A DNA stretch of 64,000 nucleotides from Pratylenchus scribneri (taxonomy: Eukaryota > Nematoda > Chromadorea > Rhabditida > Pratylenchidae), in contig JAQSEB010000108.1 of NCBI GenBank assembly GCA_030063045.1, positions 62,001-126,000 of the forward strand, in the 5' to 3' direction. Numbering within the stretch: the stretch's first letter is position 1; every line of letters begins with the position of its first letter. Positions 22,092-34,002 of this stretch are shown one piece after another. A model generated the notes under the pieces. That model saw only the letters and a program-made list of their open reading frames with translations. It was not told the DNA's origin and made no database searches. Made by a program: the position numbers and the translations under genes.

Positions 22092-23788
22092 ATGAAAAAA
22101 TTTTTTACCTTTATTTTGTTAATAATTAATTTGGAATGCGATTTTGCAACATTTTCGCCAACATTTCGTCAATTTTTGCGTGCAAGGCCCGGCGGCGATG
22201 CCCTTGATAGGGAACTCTCTCGAGAAGATATTGTTGGCGGAGGAGGCAGTTTTGGAGGAGGCACACATACTGCTGGACAAAAAACTGGATAAGTCTTTCC
22301 CAAAAATAAACATTTACATTAATAAAAATTGTTGCATTATTTAAAAATTTTTATATAATACATATTTTCTGATAAGCTTTAATTCGATGAAAATATCCAT
22401 TAAAATTTGCAATATATTATTAAGATGAAAAAACAAATTTTTTGATGGCATATCCCAAGCTCGAATATTTGCAACAAATTTTTTTATTCATTTTTAATTT
22501 TTTTTTGATATTTTCTCTTTTTTATTAATAATTTTTAAATTCACAAAATTTACAAAAAAATTAATTATATAAAATATTTTTTAGACATCTCCCCGTTGTT
22601 TTGGTTCATGGCATCACGAATAATGCTGGAATGTTCGGCGCAACTCAACAATTTTTTCTGGTATTATTTAAAATAAAATTATTTATCTATTTTTACCTAG
22701 GCAAGGGGCTACGGTGATCATGAAATTTACGGCACAACATATGGCGATTCGGGCAAAACGAATGTGGTATTTGTTTCAATGAATTGTCATTTCATGAAAG
22801 TGGTAATGAAAAAATTGAATTAAATAAAATTTAAAAATAAAAGATACGAATGATGATTCTGCTTGTAGCAGAATATACTGGAGGAAGCAAAGTGAATGTT
22901 ATCGCCTATTCCATGGGATCGCCAATTGCTCGAAAGGTACTTCGCAATTTTTTTATTTACTTAAAGCCATAATTTGATAGATTGTTATTATCAAACTCTT
23001 TAAATAAAATTTTTTAGGGTTTTGTCATGGCCTTATATGTTCATTATCTAAATGATATTTTACTGTATTAAATTAAATTCCAGAATGTTTCGCTCTAAAT
23101 TTGGAACCTGTTGTAAAATATTTATAATTGTAATTTAATTTAACTTGGATAAAAATGAGCTTTTATAATATCAAGAAATTAAAAATATTTAATAATATTT
23201 TAAAAATTATTAGGCAATTATGGGTGGCATTTGTGTGGATACTGGCGAAGATTTGGGCCCTCCATTGACGGCGAATATCCACGTTTTTGTGGGCGTTGCC
23301 GGCGCCAATTGGGGCTCTTTTCTTTGCGTTCTCCCCTTTGGCAGTTGCAATCTCGTGAATGGAATGATTTGTGGTTCCCGTTTTCTCAATGACATCAATT
23401 CAAGGTTATTTTTATATTCTTTTTATAATTCATTTTTTTATATCGTAAAAATTATTTTATTTTTTGAGGATAATTATTTAATATAAAATCATTGAATTTA
23501 TTTTTTATTAAACAAATTTGATCCAAAACTTAAAAATTTTTCGGCAACGCTACGAAGGCGATTTGATTTTCACAATTTATTCAACGGGCGATGAAAAAGT
23601 TGGCTATCATGCTTGTGGCCGAATTGCCAGCAGTATTCCAGGCGAAAATCAAGCATTCCAAGTAGAAAACAATTTTCCTTTTCATAATTAATTTGATTAA
23701 ATTTAAGAAATCCGGAATGAATCATGATCAAGTGATATTCCAAACGGCTGATTTGCAATACAATTTAATTACCTATGAACATCCATGA
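22092..23788 (+). CDS. Secreted lipase, nematode LIPS / lipase class 2 family
   Basis: Exons 22092-22288, 22585-22660, 22701-22802, 22844-22936, 23214-23404, about 23540-23661 and 23708-23788. The protein has a signal peptide, F-S-P-T-F-R-Q-F-L, G-S-F-G-G-G, the oxyanion block V-V-L-V-H-G-I-T-N, the nucleophile elbow V-I-A-Y-S-M-G-S-P-I-A-R-K, the acid in S-T-G-D-E-K-V-G and the catalytic His in M-N-H-D-Q-V, all in family order. The catalytic triad is therefore intact. Two splice borders are irregular. The first donor reads ATAAGT instead of GTAAGT, in the phase that joins exon 1 to exon 2. No AG lies upstream of the R-Y-E-G-D start of exon 6. The gene may be newly damaged or may use non-canonical sites. 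A mariner-type MITE sits immediately upstream. Confidence 0.82.
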
Positions 23789-24082
23789 ATTTTATTTTTT
23801 TTAATGTATATTGCGCCAATGCAAATAATTTTGATTATTTTGTAATACGGTGATCCATTTTTTATTTAATTTTTATCCGGTGAAATTTTTTGCAATAAAA
23901 TTTTTTATTTAACTCCTTTAAATAATTATGAATTTATCTGTAGATTCAATTCATAAAAATTATTCTAATATAATTCCTTAATTTGATAAAATTTAAATGA
24001 ATTTGCCCAATTTAATTTTATTTAAAGAAATCTTATTTTTAATTAATAAAATATTTAATATAGCAAATTATATGGATAAAAT

Positions 24083-24472
24083 CGTCCGGGGTCATCTCCA
24101 AAATTGACAAGGGCGGTGTAAATATGGGCACCTCCACAATGGTGTAAAAATGGACGTTTTAGACTATAATAAAACAGTAACCGGTTATAGACTCTTCAAA
24201 CCTTATACCATTTTGTAGATCTCATCAAGACGCATCGATGATATATAATTTGTCATGGTTAGTCAAAATTAAATGGTATTAAACCATTTTTCAAGTTTTT
24301 TGTTTTAAACTCTTTTATTTTGGGCTAAACCATAACAAATTATATACCGTTCGATGCATCTCGATGAGATCCACAAATTGGTATAAGGTTTGCAGGGTTT
24401 AAAACCGGTTTCTGATTTAATATCAGTCGAAAATGCCTATTTTTACACCATTGTGGAAATGACAGAGCACTG
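24083..24472. mobile_element. Palindromic MITE, family M1 copy 1
   Basis: 390 bp, flanked by the 8-bp duplication GATAAAAT (24075-24082 and 24473-24480). The whole element folds back: ACCTTATACCATTTTGTAGA near 24207 pairs with the inverse near 24370. Related to 31286-31699 and 49494-49890. Confidence 0.9.
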
Positions 24473-24664
24473 GATAAAATACTATATAAAACGCAATTTT
24501 ATTTTATTATCATTTATTATTAAAATTTTATTCATTACGAAAATATCATAATAGTGGAATCTATCTAGGCAAAATTGAATAATTATTATTCGATAGTTAA
24601 TTAAAAATTTTTGAATATTTTAAACTCGTTACTCACATTTTTCCTTCCTTTCATTTATCAGCAT

Positions 24665-27212
24665 TCAAAATATAACATCATCATTTCCGTTCATGCCGGA
24701 CACTCCGGCAATATTTGTTCGTCCGCAACCATATTGCTTTTGGGTTGGAGCAGTCCTAATAAGAAAAAATTTATTTTATTTTTAGAAATATAAAATAAAC
24801 TAACCATCCATTGAAGGGAACAAAACCGTTATTGTTAGCATTTTCATTGCAATTTTGCCACCATAATGCAACTTGATTACCTGTGTAATTTTAATAATAT
24901 TTTAAAATATATGTTTTTACTTGAAAAATTCTAATTAATTAAATTAACTCATTAAATAAAATTTATCTCAATGTAATTTTTAAAGGAAATTATCGTGAGA
25001 TTTTCGGAAAAACTTTTAGACTTTAGAGTATATTAGTCAAATTTAATCAATATTATATATCATTTTAGAGAGCAGAAAATTGTAATAATATAATAATATT
25101 TGTTAAGCAAAAATTTGAAAAGCTTTGTTAAAAATAATAAATTTTAATGAAATTGCAAATTATTTAATTAAATTTTTGTAATACTTATAATTTTGATTAT
25201 CAAATATTATTGTTCAATGATTTGTAATTTTTCCGTTCCCTAAATGAGATATTGCATTGACTCAACGAAATTTATTGTACTAAAGTTTGGGGCTTATACA
25301 CAAGTCCATTATATAAACATTGACTGATATGTCTCCTCTTATATCCAGGTCGGATTAATTCAAATCCAAAAATCTAAGCTCCCCTTTTATAATACCATTC
25401 GAATTCACTGGCTGGTAAGTTGTGCCGAAAAGTGCCTGAAAATTGGCCATATCTGTCAGAATGCCGACTTGCGGACCAAGAGGATTCTAAAATGCCATAA
25501 TATCAAGATGATATATAAAATTCCTAAAATATACTGGAAAATATCGAAGAAATTCGGTCAAAAAATTTTGATTAGCTGCCGTGCTTGTTGACCATCCAGA
25601 GCCGACATTTTGCAAGCAAACAACCCAAGTACGACCAATTTGGCCACCTGCACTATTCAATGCGTCAATTGGGCGACGAGCCTGAAATTTTTGCAAAAAA
25701 GCAAATTTAAATTAAAAAGCTCAATTTTTCGATAAAAATAGGTTGAAAAATGGCTAAAAGGAAGATTTTAAAATTAAAAATTAATTTCTTCAAATCAGAA
25801 AGTGCTGAACTTATATTAAATTTAATTTGAGTTTTAATATTTTTTTATTTAATTAATAAGAATATAAATTATTTTATGAACATTAGAATAAATTCCTAAA
25901 ATTATTTAAAATTTGCACCTGGGAATAAACATTAGTCCGAGTGCCTTGACCAGGATAATTAATATTTGTTATGACAACATATCTTGGTGTGTGATAGGCG
26001 TCAACATTGGCTATAGCTGCCACTAAAATTCGAATTTAGACTTTGTTTTAATTATTTTTAAAATTAGTTTCTAAACTCATATAAGTTTGCAAATTCCAAA
26101 GAAAGGAAAATATTTAAAAATTTTATCATTTTTTCTGTTCTACACAATATTTCACTGGAAAATATAATGAAAAAATAAATTTAAAGAAAAATTTATATTC
26201 TCAAATTTAAAAAAAATCTACCCATTTATTTTAATTTAATTAACTAAAAATAATAAATATATATTTACCATCATTTGCATTTTCAATACTGGCAATTCCA
26301 TTGTTATTCACGCCAAACGCAAGGCCATCATAGCTGTTCGGATTAGTCACTAACGAACCATTGAAATATTGGCCAATGAAATATCTCTGAAAAAATTTTA
26401 ATTATGTGCTATTTCATAAAGAAAAACATACATAACCAGCAGCAATAGCTGTTTGAAAATTTGCCTCTGTGATGGCCCCATTTAGTGCCGATGAATCGAA
26501 TGCCCGATTGAAAGCTAATGAAATAAAAAATTAATAAAATAAATTTTATATATAAAGAATTTGTGAATTTTATTATCAATTTTAAAAATGTGCTTAAAAA
26601 ATATTTTTTATTCATTTTATAATCTTTAATGCTGAATTGCCAAAAAATAAAATTTTTTTTAAATCAATTTCTGATTTTTTAAAAAAATTTTCTTGAGTTT
26701 TATAATTACTGCTTTAGGGAAATTCACCCCTTTCAAAATCCTTACCAGATAAACGAGAGAACTGTCCTATCCTAGCTTAAATTAAATTTTTATTTAAATA
26801 TTACTAAGTTTATTTAACTTCTCATGAGTTTATAACATAGAACTCGGCAAATTATCTCAATTTAATATCTAAGATAGATTTTTTGCTAATTATTACTATT
26901 ATCCATGAAATTCTTTTAAAATTTAGAAATATAGCTATAAATTGGTAATTTTCAGCATTAAAGAGTCCAAAATTTGTCATAAAACTATTATATTTCCATT
27001 ATTAATTAATTACGCGCTGTTGTTGTTGGCTGTGTGGTGGCCGGAGTAGTTTGGCCCGGACATGGTGTTGTGGTTGGCTGTTGGCAAGTGCATGAACAAG
27101 AACATGTCGATGGCGTTGTCGTCGTACTTTGAGAAATTATTGGTAAAATTTTCACCAAAATGATAGTAACAAAAAATAAAAACTGGAATTTGGAGTCCGA
27201 ATTCATTGGCAA
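24665..27212 (-). CDS. Secreted GH25 family protein, C. elegans LYS-like, catalytic pair altered
   Basis: Nine exons (27212-27014, 26766-26746, 26514-26432, 26386-26269, 26022-25919, 25681-25535, 25486-25396, 24880-24805, 24755-24665) give about 309 residues in continuous phase. Order: signal peptide, Thr/Cys/Pro linker (residues 30-65), then the GH25 barrel with A-F-D-S-S (Asp80), A-A-G-Y-R-Y-F-I-G, V-D-A-Y, P-Q-V-G-I-L-T-D, L-W-W-Q-N and a final K-Q-Y-G-C. In active GH25 muramidases the mid-barrel strand ends in Asp-x-Glu (W-L-D-I-E in nematode LYS proteins). Here the aligned stretch is W-V-V-C-L-Q (residues 194-199), so both acids are missing. Probably a secreted pseudo-lysozyme or a binding protein. 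Possible host-interaction role is inference. Confidence 0.82.
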
Positions 27213-27261
27213 AATTTATTTAAATTTTTTTCTATTCCACGACGAATTTTTATTCAGCAGG

Positions 27262-27269
27262 CCTTATAA
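27262..27269 (-). promoter_or_regulatory. TATA-like box of the GH25 gene
   Basis: CTTTATAAGG on the minus strand, about 50 bp before the start codon at 27212. Spacing suits a TATA box with a short leader. Confidence 0.45.
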
Positions 27270-27995
27270 AGGCCATCGAATTTTGGCTTACATCATTCAT
27301 TGCGGTTAATTCGGAATACATGGCCATTTCATATTTGAGGGATTTGAATTCCAGAAAAATAATTCATTTATTAGAAAAAAAAACATTATTCAAATTTTTC
27401 GAAAAAAATATCAAATGAATTGAAGTGGAAAATATTTTTCTGTGATTTTCTTTCAAACTTAATCCAATTTTCTTCCAGCAAAATCATTGGATGACCCCTC
27501 CCACGTCCCACCCCCTTCAAAAGACAAAAAATCAACCAACACAAAATTTCCCTAGGCCATAAAATTGTTTTCATCATATGCTAATCTTCCCACACCACAA
27601 ATTTCCAATTGTGGTGAACTCTGAACCCAATGGGCAAAAATGTCGAGGCTGTGAATTGTGACTAGAAAGTGGAGGAAAAGTCAGAGAAAAATTTGGGATT
27701 ATTTCAATTACCAAAAAATGACTTAATATTTTTGATAAATTTTTTTTTTAATTTTTAGTAAATTTTCAATGAAAATTTAATGAAAATAAAACATATTTTA
27801 AAATTAATTTTTTCTCACTTAGTTAAATAAAAAGTTGGAATTTTATGATAGGAAAAATATCATACTATTTATTATTTATTAATATTATTCTATTTAAAGT
27901 AAAATAAAATTATAATTTAATAAATTCAAAATATAATGTATGATCTACTTATAGAAAAAATAATATATTTAAAAATAAATAATTTCGTTGCTTAT
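27270..27995. other. Intergenic
   Basis: No gene supported. A 63-codon minus-strand frame at 27386-27577 begins with a hydrophobic segment but has no donor or partner exon. The rest is AT-rich. Confidence 0.4.
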
Positions 27996-30052
27996 TTAAG
28001 GCTTTAAAATATCCTCTCTTATTGTTATGATGCAGAGGCCATTGTAAAATTGAATGGATTCCATTCGACGACTATAGTCATTCAATGTGGCAATAATCCC
28101 CGCGGTCATATTAAAATTGCTGGCCCATTCCGATGCGGCCCCAGGCGCATGCACATCCTCAATTCGATCGCGTAAAAAATGATGGATGGAATTTTCGGAA
28201 AGTTTCGGATTTTTTGGATTTCCAGCTCCACCCCATTGCGTGTAATAGAGCAAATGCAAGTCTTCGATGAAGTACATGCCACCGGGTTTGACGTGCGAAA
28301 TCAAAACTTCAAATGCCGCAATTGTTTCTGGTGATCTGTAAGAATTTATTTTCAAATATTTTTCTAATTGCGTAAATTTAATCATGCAAAATTTTTATTA
28401 GTTAAGAAATAAAAGCATAAATATATATTTTTATTAGAAATTTTTTAGAGAAATTTTTACGAATTAAATAAGATAAATGATTCAAAAAATCTTTATTTTA
28501 CTGATCTTATGATATATAAATTAAATTATATGAATATATCTTAACTTTATATAATAATTTAAATTAGATCAAAATAAAATCATGTAATATTTATGGAGAG
28601 CGGGAAACTATTAGATATGTGAAAAAAATAAAATGAATTAATTTTTTTTATTCAAAAATCTATTTTAAAGTTATATACCATTAATTAGGCAGGCTTAAAT
28701 TATGATTACGAATTTTCTTTAGATTAAATTTTATTTTATTATATTTTTAATCAGTATGTAAAAATGGCACCCAAAAAATAAGATTATTTGGAGAGATTTT
28801 TCAATGATAATTGTCTTATTCAGAAAAATAGCTGTCTGTTTTTAAGATATAAGCCATAAATATATAGTTATTCATTCTATTAAATTTTACCAAATTTCAG
28901 TTTTATTTTTCAAATATGTTAATAAACCTGTGAGATGCGTCATCAATGATCACATCGAATGGGCCAAATTTTTCAGCAAATTCCTTCACTTTTGGCTTAT
29001 CCGTCTGATCCATGTAATGATATGAACTTCGATTGGAATCATATTGCAAATATTGTGGAGAATAATCAAGAAAATGCAATTCGGCATGGGTGAAATATTT
29101 CTCCCACATTTTCACGGAATTTCCCTTGAAAAGTCCCAACTCCAGGAAACGAATGGGTTTTTCCTTTAATGGTGCAAAATATTTGGCATATATCCTTGTG
29201 TAATTATGGCCAATTGGTCCTTTGTCTGTGCCGAATTCAAGTGCCAGCCGATTTAAAAGGCCCAAATCGACTTCTTCTTTTGTAAGAATTTTATTAATTT
29301 TTTTATCTTCCTTATTTAATATATTTTTTATCACTTAGAATATTCATTTCGATATTTCTTTCATTTTTTCTCAATATTATTTATTTAAGTGATATTTATT
29401 CATAATTTCATGGAATTTACTCATGATGAAAGTCAGTTTTTGAAGAAAATTGGCAAAATTCTTTTAAGATTTATCTAAAGTGAAAAGTCCACCTTTTTAT
29501 AATTAATTAATAAATTTAATCTAAAAGCAATCATTATTAGAATTTGAAACTAAAGCTAATCTATTCCTAAATATAAGCCTGAAAAAGAAAAATTTTTCAT
29601 CATAAAAATTTTTTAAATATAGATTTTTATATTTAAGTGTCAATTAATATTTTTTATTAGAACTATGGTTTAAAATTTAAATTTAAAAATATTCTTTTAA
29701 AATTACGATTTGTATTATTTTTGTTGCATTGTTCTGCTGCAGCCGCATCAGTAGCTTGTTTTTGAATTTGTCCATTCCCATTGTTATTATTATTATTATT
29801 ATTAGGACATTCACAGCGTTCAACGATGGGTTCTTGAACAATTTGTTGTTCCGTCACATTTATTTTGTTATTATTCAATTCTTCTTTTGTTGGCTCTTGA
29901 CTAACAATTTGCATATTTGGGTTGTCCTTTTTCACTTCGCTTTTATCATTTATAAAAAAGGAATAAATAACGAGTAGGGCCAAAAATAACAAAATAATTT
30001 GTGCAATTTTTAAAACAGTAGTTAGCAAATATTTTCCATCAAATAATTTCAT
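27996..30052 (-). CDS. Membrane-anchored SAM methyltransferase, macrolide O-methyltransferase-like
   Basis: Three exons (30052-29707, 29333-28928, 28335-27996) give about 363 residues. The N-terminus has a single membrane helix (residues about 12-33, type II orientation), then a Gln/Asn-rich stalk with poly-Asn. The catalytic domain has F-G-T-D-K-G, H-N-Y-T-R-I-Y, the SAM motif R-F-L-E-L-G-L-F-K-G-N-S, a D-Y-S-P motif II, F-D-V-I-I-D-D-A-S-H-R and V-K-P-G-G-M-Y-F-I-E-D-L-H. This is the arrangement of bacterial demethylmacrocin/mycinamicin O-methyltransferases, which use a metal held by the D-D and E-D acids. A Golgi-type anchor suggests methylation of glycans or lipids in the secretory path (inference). 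Substrate unknown. Horizontal origin is plausible, but introns show long residence. Confidence 0.85.
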
Positions 30053-31002
30053 CTTTTTTTAGCTAATAAAATAAAAATTTTGGAATACTTTCACATGGGA
30101 CGGAAAATTTATTTTTGGTATTTATTATTTTCCACAAATAATTTGGAAGCTAAGCAAGAATTTAGCCTCTATTTCCAATTATGATATCTTGTTAATATGC
30201 TCAAAGCCGAACCAATTGATAGGTCACAATTTTAAATAATGGCATATTATTAGCCAGGATTGGAAATTGTAAATTAAAATTTGAAATAAATTCAAATTGC
30301 GTTTTACTTATTCTATTTCTTTTAATTTGTTAATATAATTTTCTGAAAAATTTACAGTTGTAAAATGTATGGAATGAAAAATTAAATAATTGATTAACCA
30401 TTTGAAATTTTTTGAGAGCTTATGGAAATATAGGCATATATGAAATGTTTAAAATTAATAAAAAAAAAATTAAATTGCAAAAATGCATAAGAAGGAAGTA
30501 CGAATAATGTGGATTTTTGCATTTGTAATGAATTTTGGAAAAGACGAAAAGGGGCGGCATGTCTGATATGCTCATTCCCCTGTCATATGCCAACTCGTTT
30601 ATTTTAAAGGAGAGTATCATCATCGATATAATCTCAATTGTCTCAATTTTCTGCAGCGCGAATTCGATTGAAGACGTGGAATTATGTCCTTTCGCTTTCT
30701 CTTATTCATCTTGAAAAAGGATTTATTGATCTTATTTTTATATTTTTTATTTTATTTAATAAAAAATTGGTATTTTTCCGTTATGGGCCCCACATTTCTA
30801 TAAAAAGATTATGAAACTCACTCTCTAAAGTTAATTTTAGGTGCTTATCTACAATCTAACATTATTTTCGTCATATCAAGCCAAATAACAGAATGCCCAA
30901 TTTCACCAAGAAAATGCTAGAGGGAACGTAGGACAATTTGATAGGGGACCCATAACGGAAAAGTACTGAAAAAATTAATTAATTTACTCCAATTTAAGTT
31001 TT
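30053..31002. other. Divergent intergenic region
   Basis: Separates two divergently transcribed genes (27996-30052 minus, 31003-33638 plus) and may hold both promoters. AT-rich; no repeat or coding signal I could support. A minus-strand frame at 30420-30623 has no splice context. Confidence 0.4.
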
Positions 31003-33638
31003 ATGGCAATTAAAAAAATTCACAAAAAATGCTTTCTTCTTTTGCTTGCTTTCAGTGCATTTTTATGTTTGGAAAATCTTCTCAATGCATTAATGAGCCA
31101 ATTTATTGTTGATGACAATTATAATTTTGAAGAAGTTACGCCAATAAATTTTCGGCGGTTGACAATTGGTTTGTGATTTTTTAAATAAAAATACCATAAA
31201 ATTGAATTGATGAAATTATTATAAATAGTCTCATTTATGAAAGTAGTTTGAACTTAAACATTTCAATAAAATATATGAAATGATTCTTGAGGGGTCAAAT
31301 CCTCAATAGGCAAAGGGAAGTACAAATGTGGGCGATTTCCACTTATAATAAATCAGAAACCGGTTTTAGACCCAACAAACCTTAAACCATTTTGTAGATG
31401 TCTAGAGACGCATTGTATGGTATATAAATTGTCATGGTTTAGTCGAAATTAAAGTGTATTAAATTGTTCAAACCATTTTTCCAGTCTTTGTTTTTAAACT
31501 CTTTAATTTTAGGCCAAACCATGATAATTTATATACCAAACGATACATCTAATCGATGCGTCTTGATGAGATCTACAAACTGGTATAAGATTTGTAGGGT
31601 CTAAAACCAGTTTCTGATTTATTATAAGTCGAAAAAGCACATATTTGCACTATTGAGAAATCGCCCACATTTGCATTATTGAGGAATTGACATAGCACCA
31701 AATGATTTGCGATTTAAGCATTGAAGAAATTTTAAGAAATCAACATCACAGATCATTTTTATAGGCCACTTTATTGCCAAAAAATGCTGATTTTTTGATA
31801 TGTAAAATTAGTAAATAACTAAAATTTAATAGATTTTCTCTTCTATAATTTTGTAATTATTCATATTTAAGAGGATTTAATTGTTGGAAGTGGCCAAGAA
31901 ATTAACAATTTGTTGAAAAGGTCTTCAAAAGAAATCAAAAGTAATGGGCAAGACAGTGAAGAATTCCATTATCAAAAGGTTTTTAAATTTTAATATATTA
32001 GGAAAAAGTATCTTTTTTTATTAATTTTTTTTCTTTTTTGCTTATTTTCGTAATAATATTTTTGGTTTTGAATCTATTGATAAAACCTAAAAATCATTTA
32101 CGATGATAGTGAGATGTAAATTTTGTTTATATAATTGCCAAAGTATCATAATTCCCTGATTTTTCGTTGATAAAATTATGGATCGGAATCGTTGGAATTA
32201 TATAAAATTGGTTTCAAATTTTAATTAAAATTCAACTTATTTATTTTTAAACTATTTAAAAATTGTAAGATTTTATGCAAAAATATGATGCTTATCAAAG
32301 GAATGCATAATCAATTTCGAATTTGTTATCCAATAAGATGGTTTTTACGATTCCAACAGCAGCAGCAATTGGTAATAATAATAATAATAAATAAGCATAA
32401 GTAAAAATCATACATATTATTCAAGGCATATTTTATCAATGGACCGAGGGACACTGAATTTGAGCGAAATTTCAAAAAAGTTGCCAATAATGTTATTTTG
32501 AAGGTTTTTACAACGGTATATTAATTAATGCGACAAAATTTAATTTAAAATATTTAATTTATTTTCTATAATAATTTCGGTTTTTATTTAAAAATATAAA
32601 TATGTCTACTTTTAGTTATATTTGTCATTTGTCTATCTTTGTAAGAAAATAAAACATTTACTAATGTTCCCCATCCATGGTAAAGTTGCTATTGCTATCT
32701 GATTACCATGATTAACATAAATAGGATAAATAAATAGATATGAAATGAAACTCCTGATAAACATCTATATAAAAATACAAATTATAATTTAAAAAAGCCG
32801 GAGTTTTTACTATTGCCAAGTTATTTGGCTTCAAAAATAATTTTCTAAAATTAATTTTCCCTTAAAATAAATAATTTATTAAGCAAAATACAACATTGCA
32901 TCAATATCATTCATTCCTACCTGATGCTTATCGAAAAATTGATGTTAGTATATTTTCTGAAAGCGACCATGCAAATTGTATAAATACTGCCGAAATTGGC
33001 ATCAAAGATTTGATTGATTCCCAAGATGATTATCATCATATGGAATTCATGAAATATGAAATGAAAGGTTTGCACATTTGAATTTTAAATTAAATTAATG
33101 GAAATTTTAGATAAAATTGATCCAATTGTATTCTCAATTAACATTCCAGTGTTTTCTTCGCATCTTCTTCTACGCCTTGAAAATATTTCATTTAATGAAT
33201 TCGAATATTTAATAAAAAGATTGGAAAAGGCTATTTATTTTCCTTATTCTGTAGGTTTTTTGAGAGAATTATTTAAATAAATTGGATATGAAATGTGACA
33301 TCTGCCTAATATTGGGATCAACAGATTTCCGAATCCTTAATTTTATTTTTTAAGAATAATTATCATATTTTGTGATTACTAAAAATGTGAAATTAATTTA
33401 TTTTTTCATTTATTTTTATTTTCGGATATTATTTTAATAGGAAGAATTGATTAATTTATTGATTTCCCCTTTAATATTCAGTCAATTTATAATTTTCGAT
33501 CTCAAATTCAAAGAATTTTTTAAATTTTTTATTTATACTCTTTAATAGATAATAAAACAACAAAAAGGCAATGTGAAAATAATATTTGTATCATTTATGC
33601 ATAAATATTCATTCTATAAATATGGTATTACGTATTAG
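31003..33638 (+). CDS. Type II membrane protein, unknown family (paralogue A)
   Basis: Seven exons (31003-31168, 31872-31978, 32270-32371, 32426-32515, 32884-33067, 33111-33250, 33549-33638) join in phase to about 292 residues. A hydrophobic N-terminus (residues about 8-28, F-L-L-L-L-A-F-S-A-F-L) looks like a signal anchor. The rest is luminal in character with no motif I recognise; exon 5 contains F-L-P-D-A-Y-R-K-I-D-V-S-I-F-S-E-S. Exons 6-7 resemble the minus-strand gene at 34003-35339, which supports real coding. The frame stops at TAG 33636-33638, but a second frame (S-E-P-V-D-Y-I-M-P-K-D-F) continues to 33708, so the C-terminus may be recently frameshifted. A MITE (31286-31699) lies in intron 1. 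It could be a divergent glycosyltransferase; not shown. Confidence 0.65.
31286..31699. mobile_element. Palindromic MITE, family M1 copy 2
   Basis: 414 bp, 8-bp duplication AAATGATT (31278-31285 and 31700-31707). Shares with copies 1 and 3 the core AAACCATTTTT, the ends GGGGTC and GACATAGCACC, and the overall palindrome. In intron 1 of paralogue A. Confidence 0.9.
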
Positions 33639-34002
33639 TGAACCAGTTGATTACATTATGCCGAAGGATTTTTACTACAATGCACAAAATGTTTTTGATG
33701 AATTATAAAAAATTAGTAAAGAAATTTATAAAAATATTTACATGAAATAAAGAGAATTTTGATAATTTATTGATTTTCTAAACATTTTTTCTTTTGCATT
33801 TTTGCAACTCTTTTAGGGTCGTAATTTTTTGTAGTTTGGATTAAATCAATTAATTCTTTCACCAATCAATGCATTCCAATTACGGATTATAAGACGGTTA
33901 CCAAATTTTTTATTCTAATATTCATTTGAAAATTTTTGGATGTGCAAATTTCTTTACTCATTTATATAAATAAAATAAAATAAAATTTAAAAAAAATACA
34001 AT

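Noticed and set aside
23210..23398. 62-codon minus-strand frame
   Set aside because: Antisense of lipase exon 5, which carries the family pattern in frame with the neighbouring exons.
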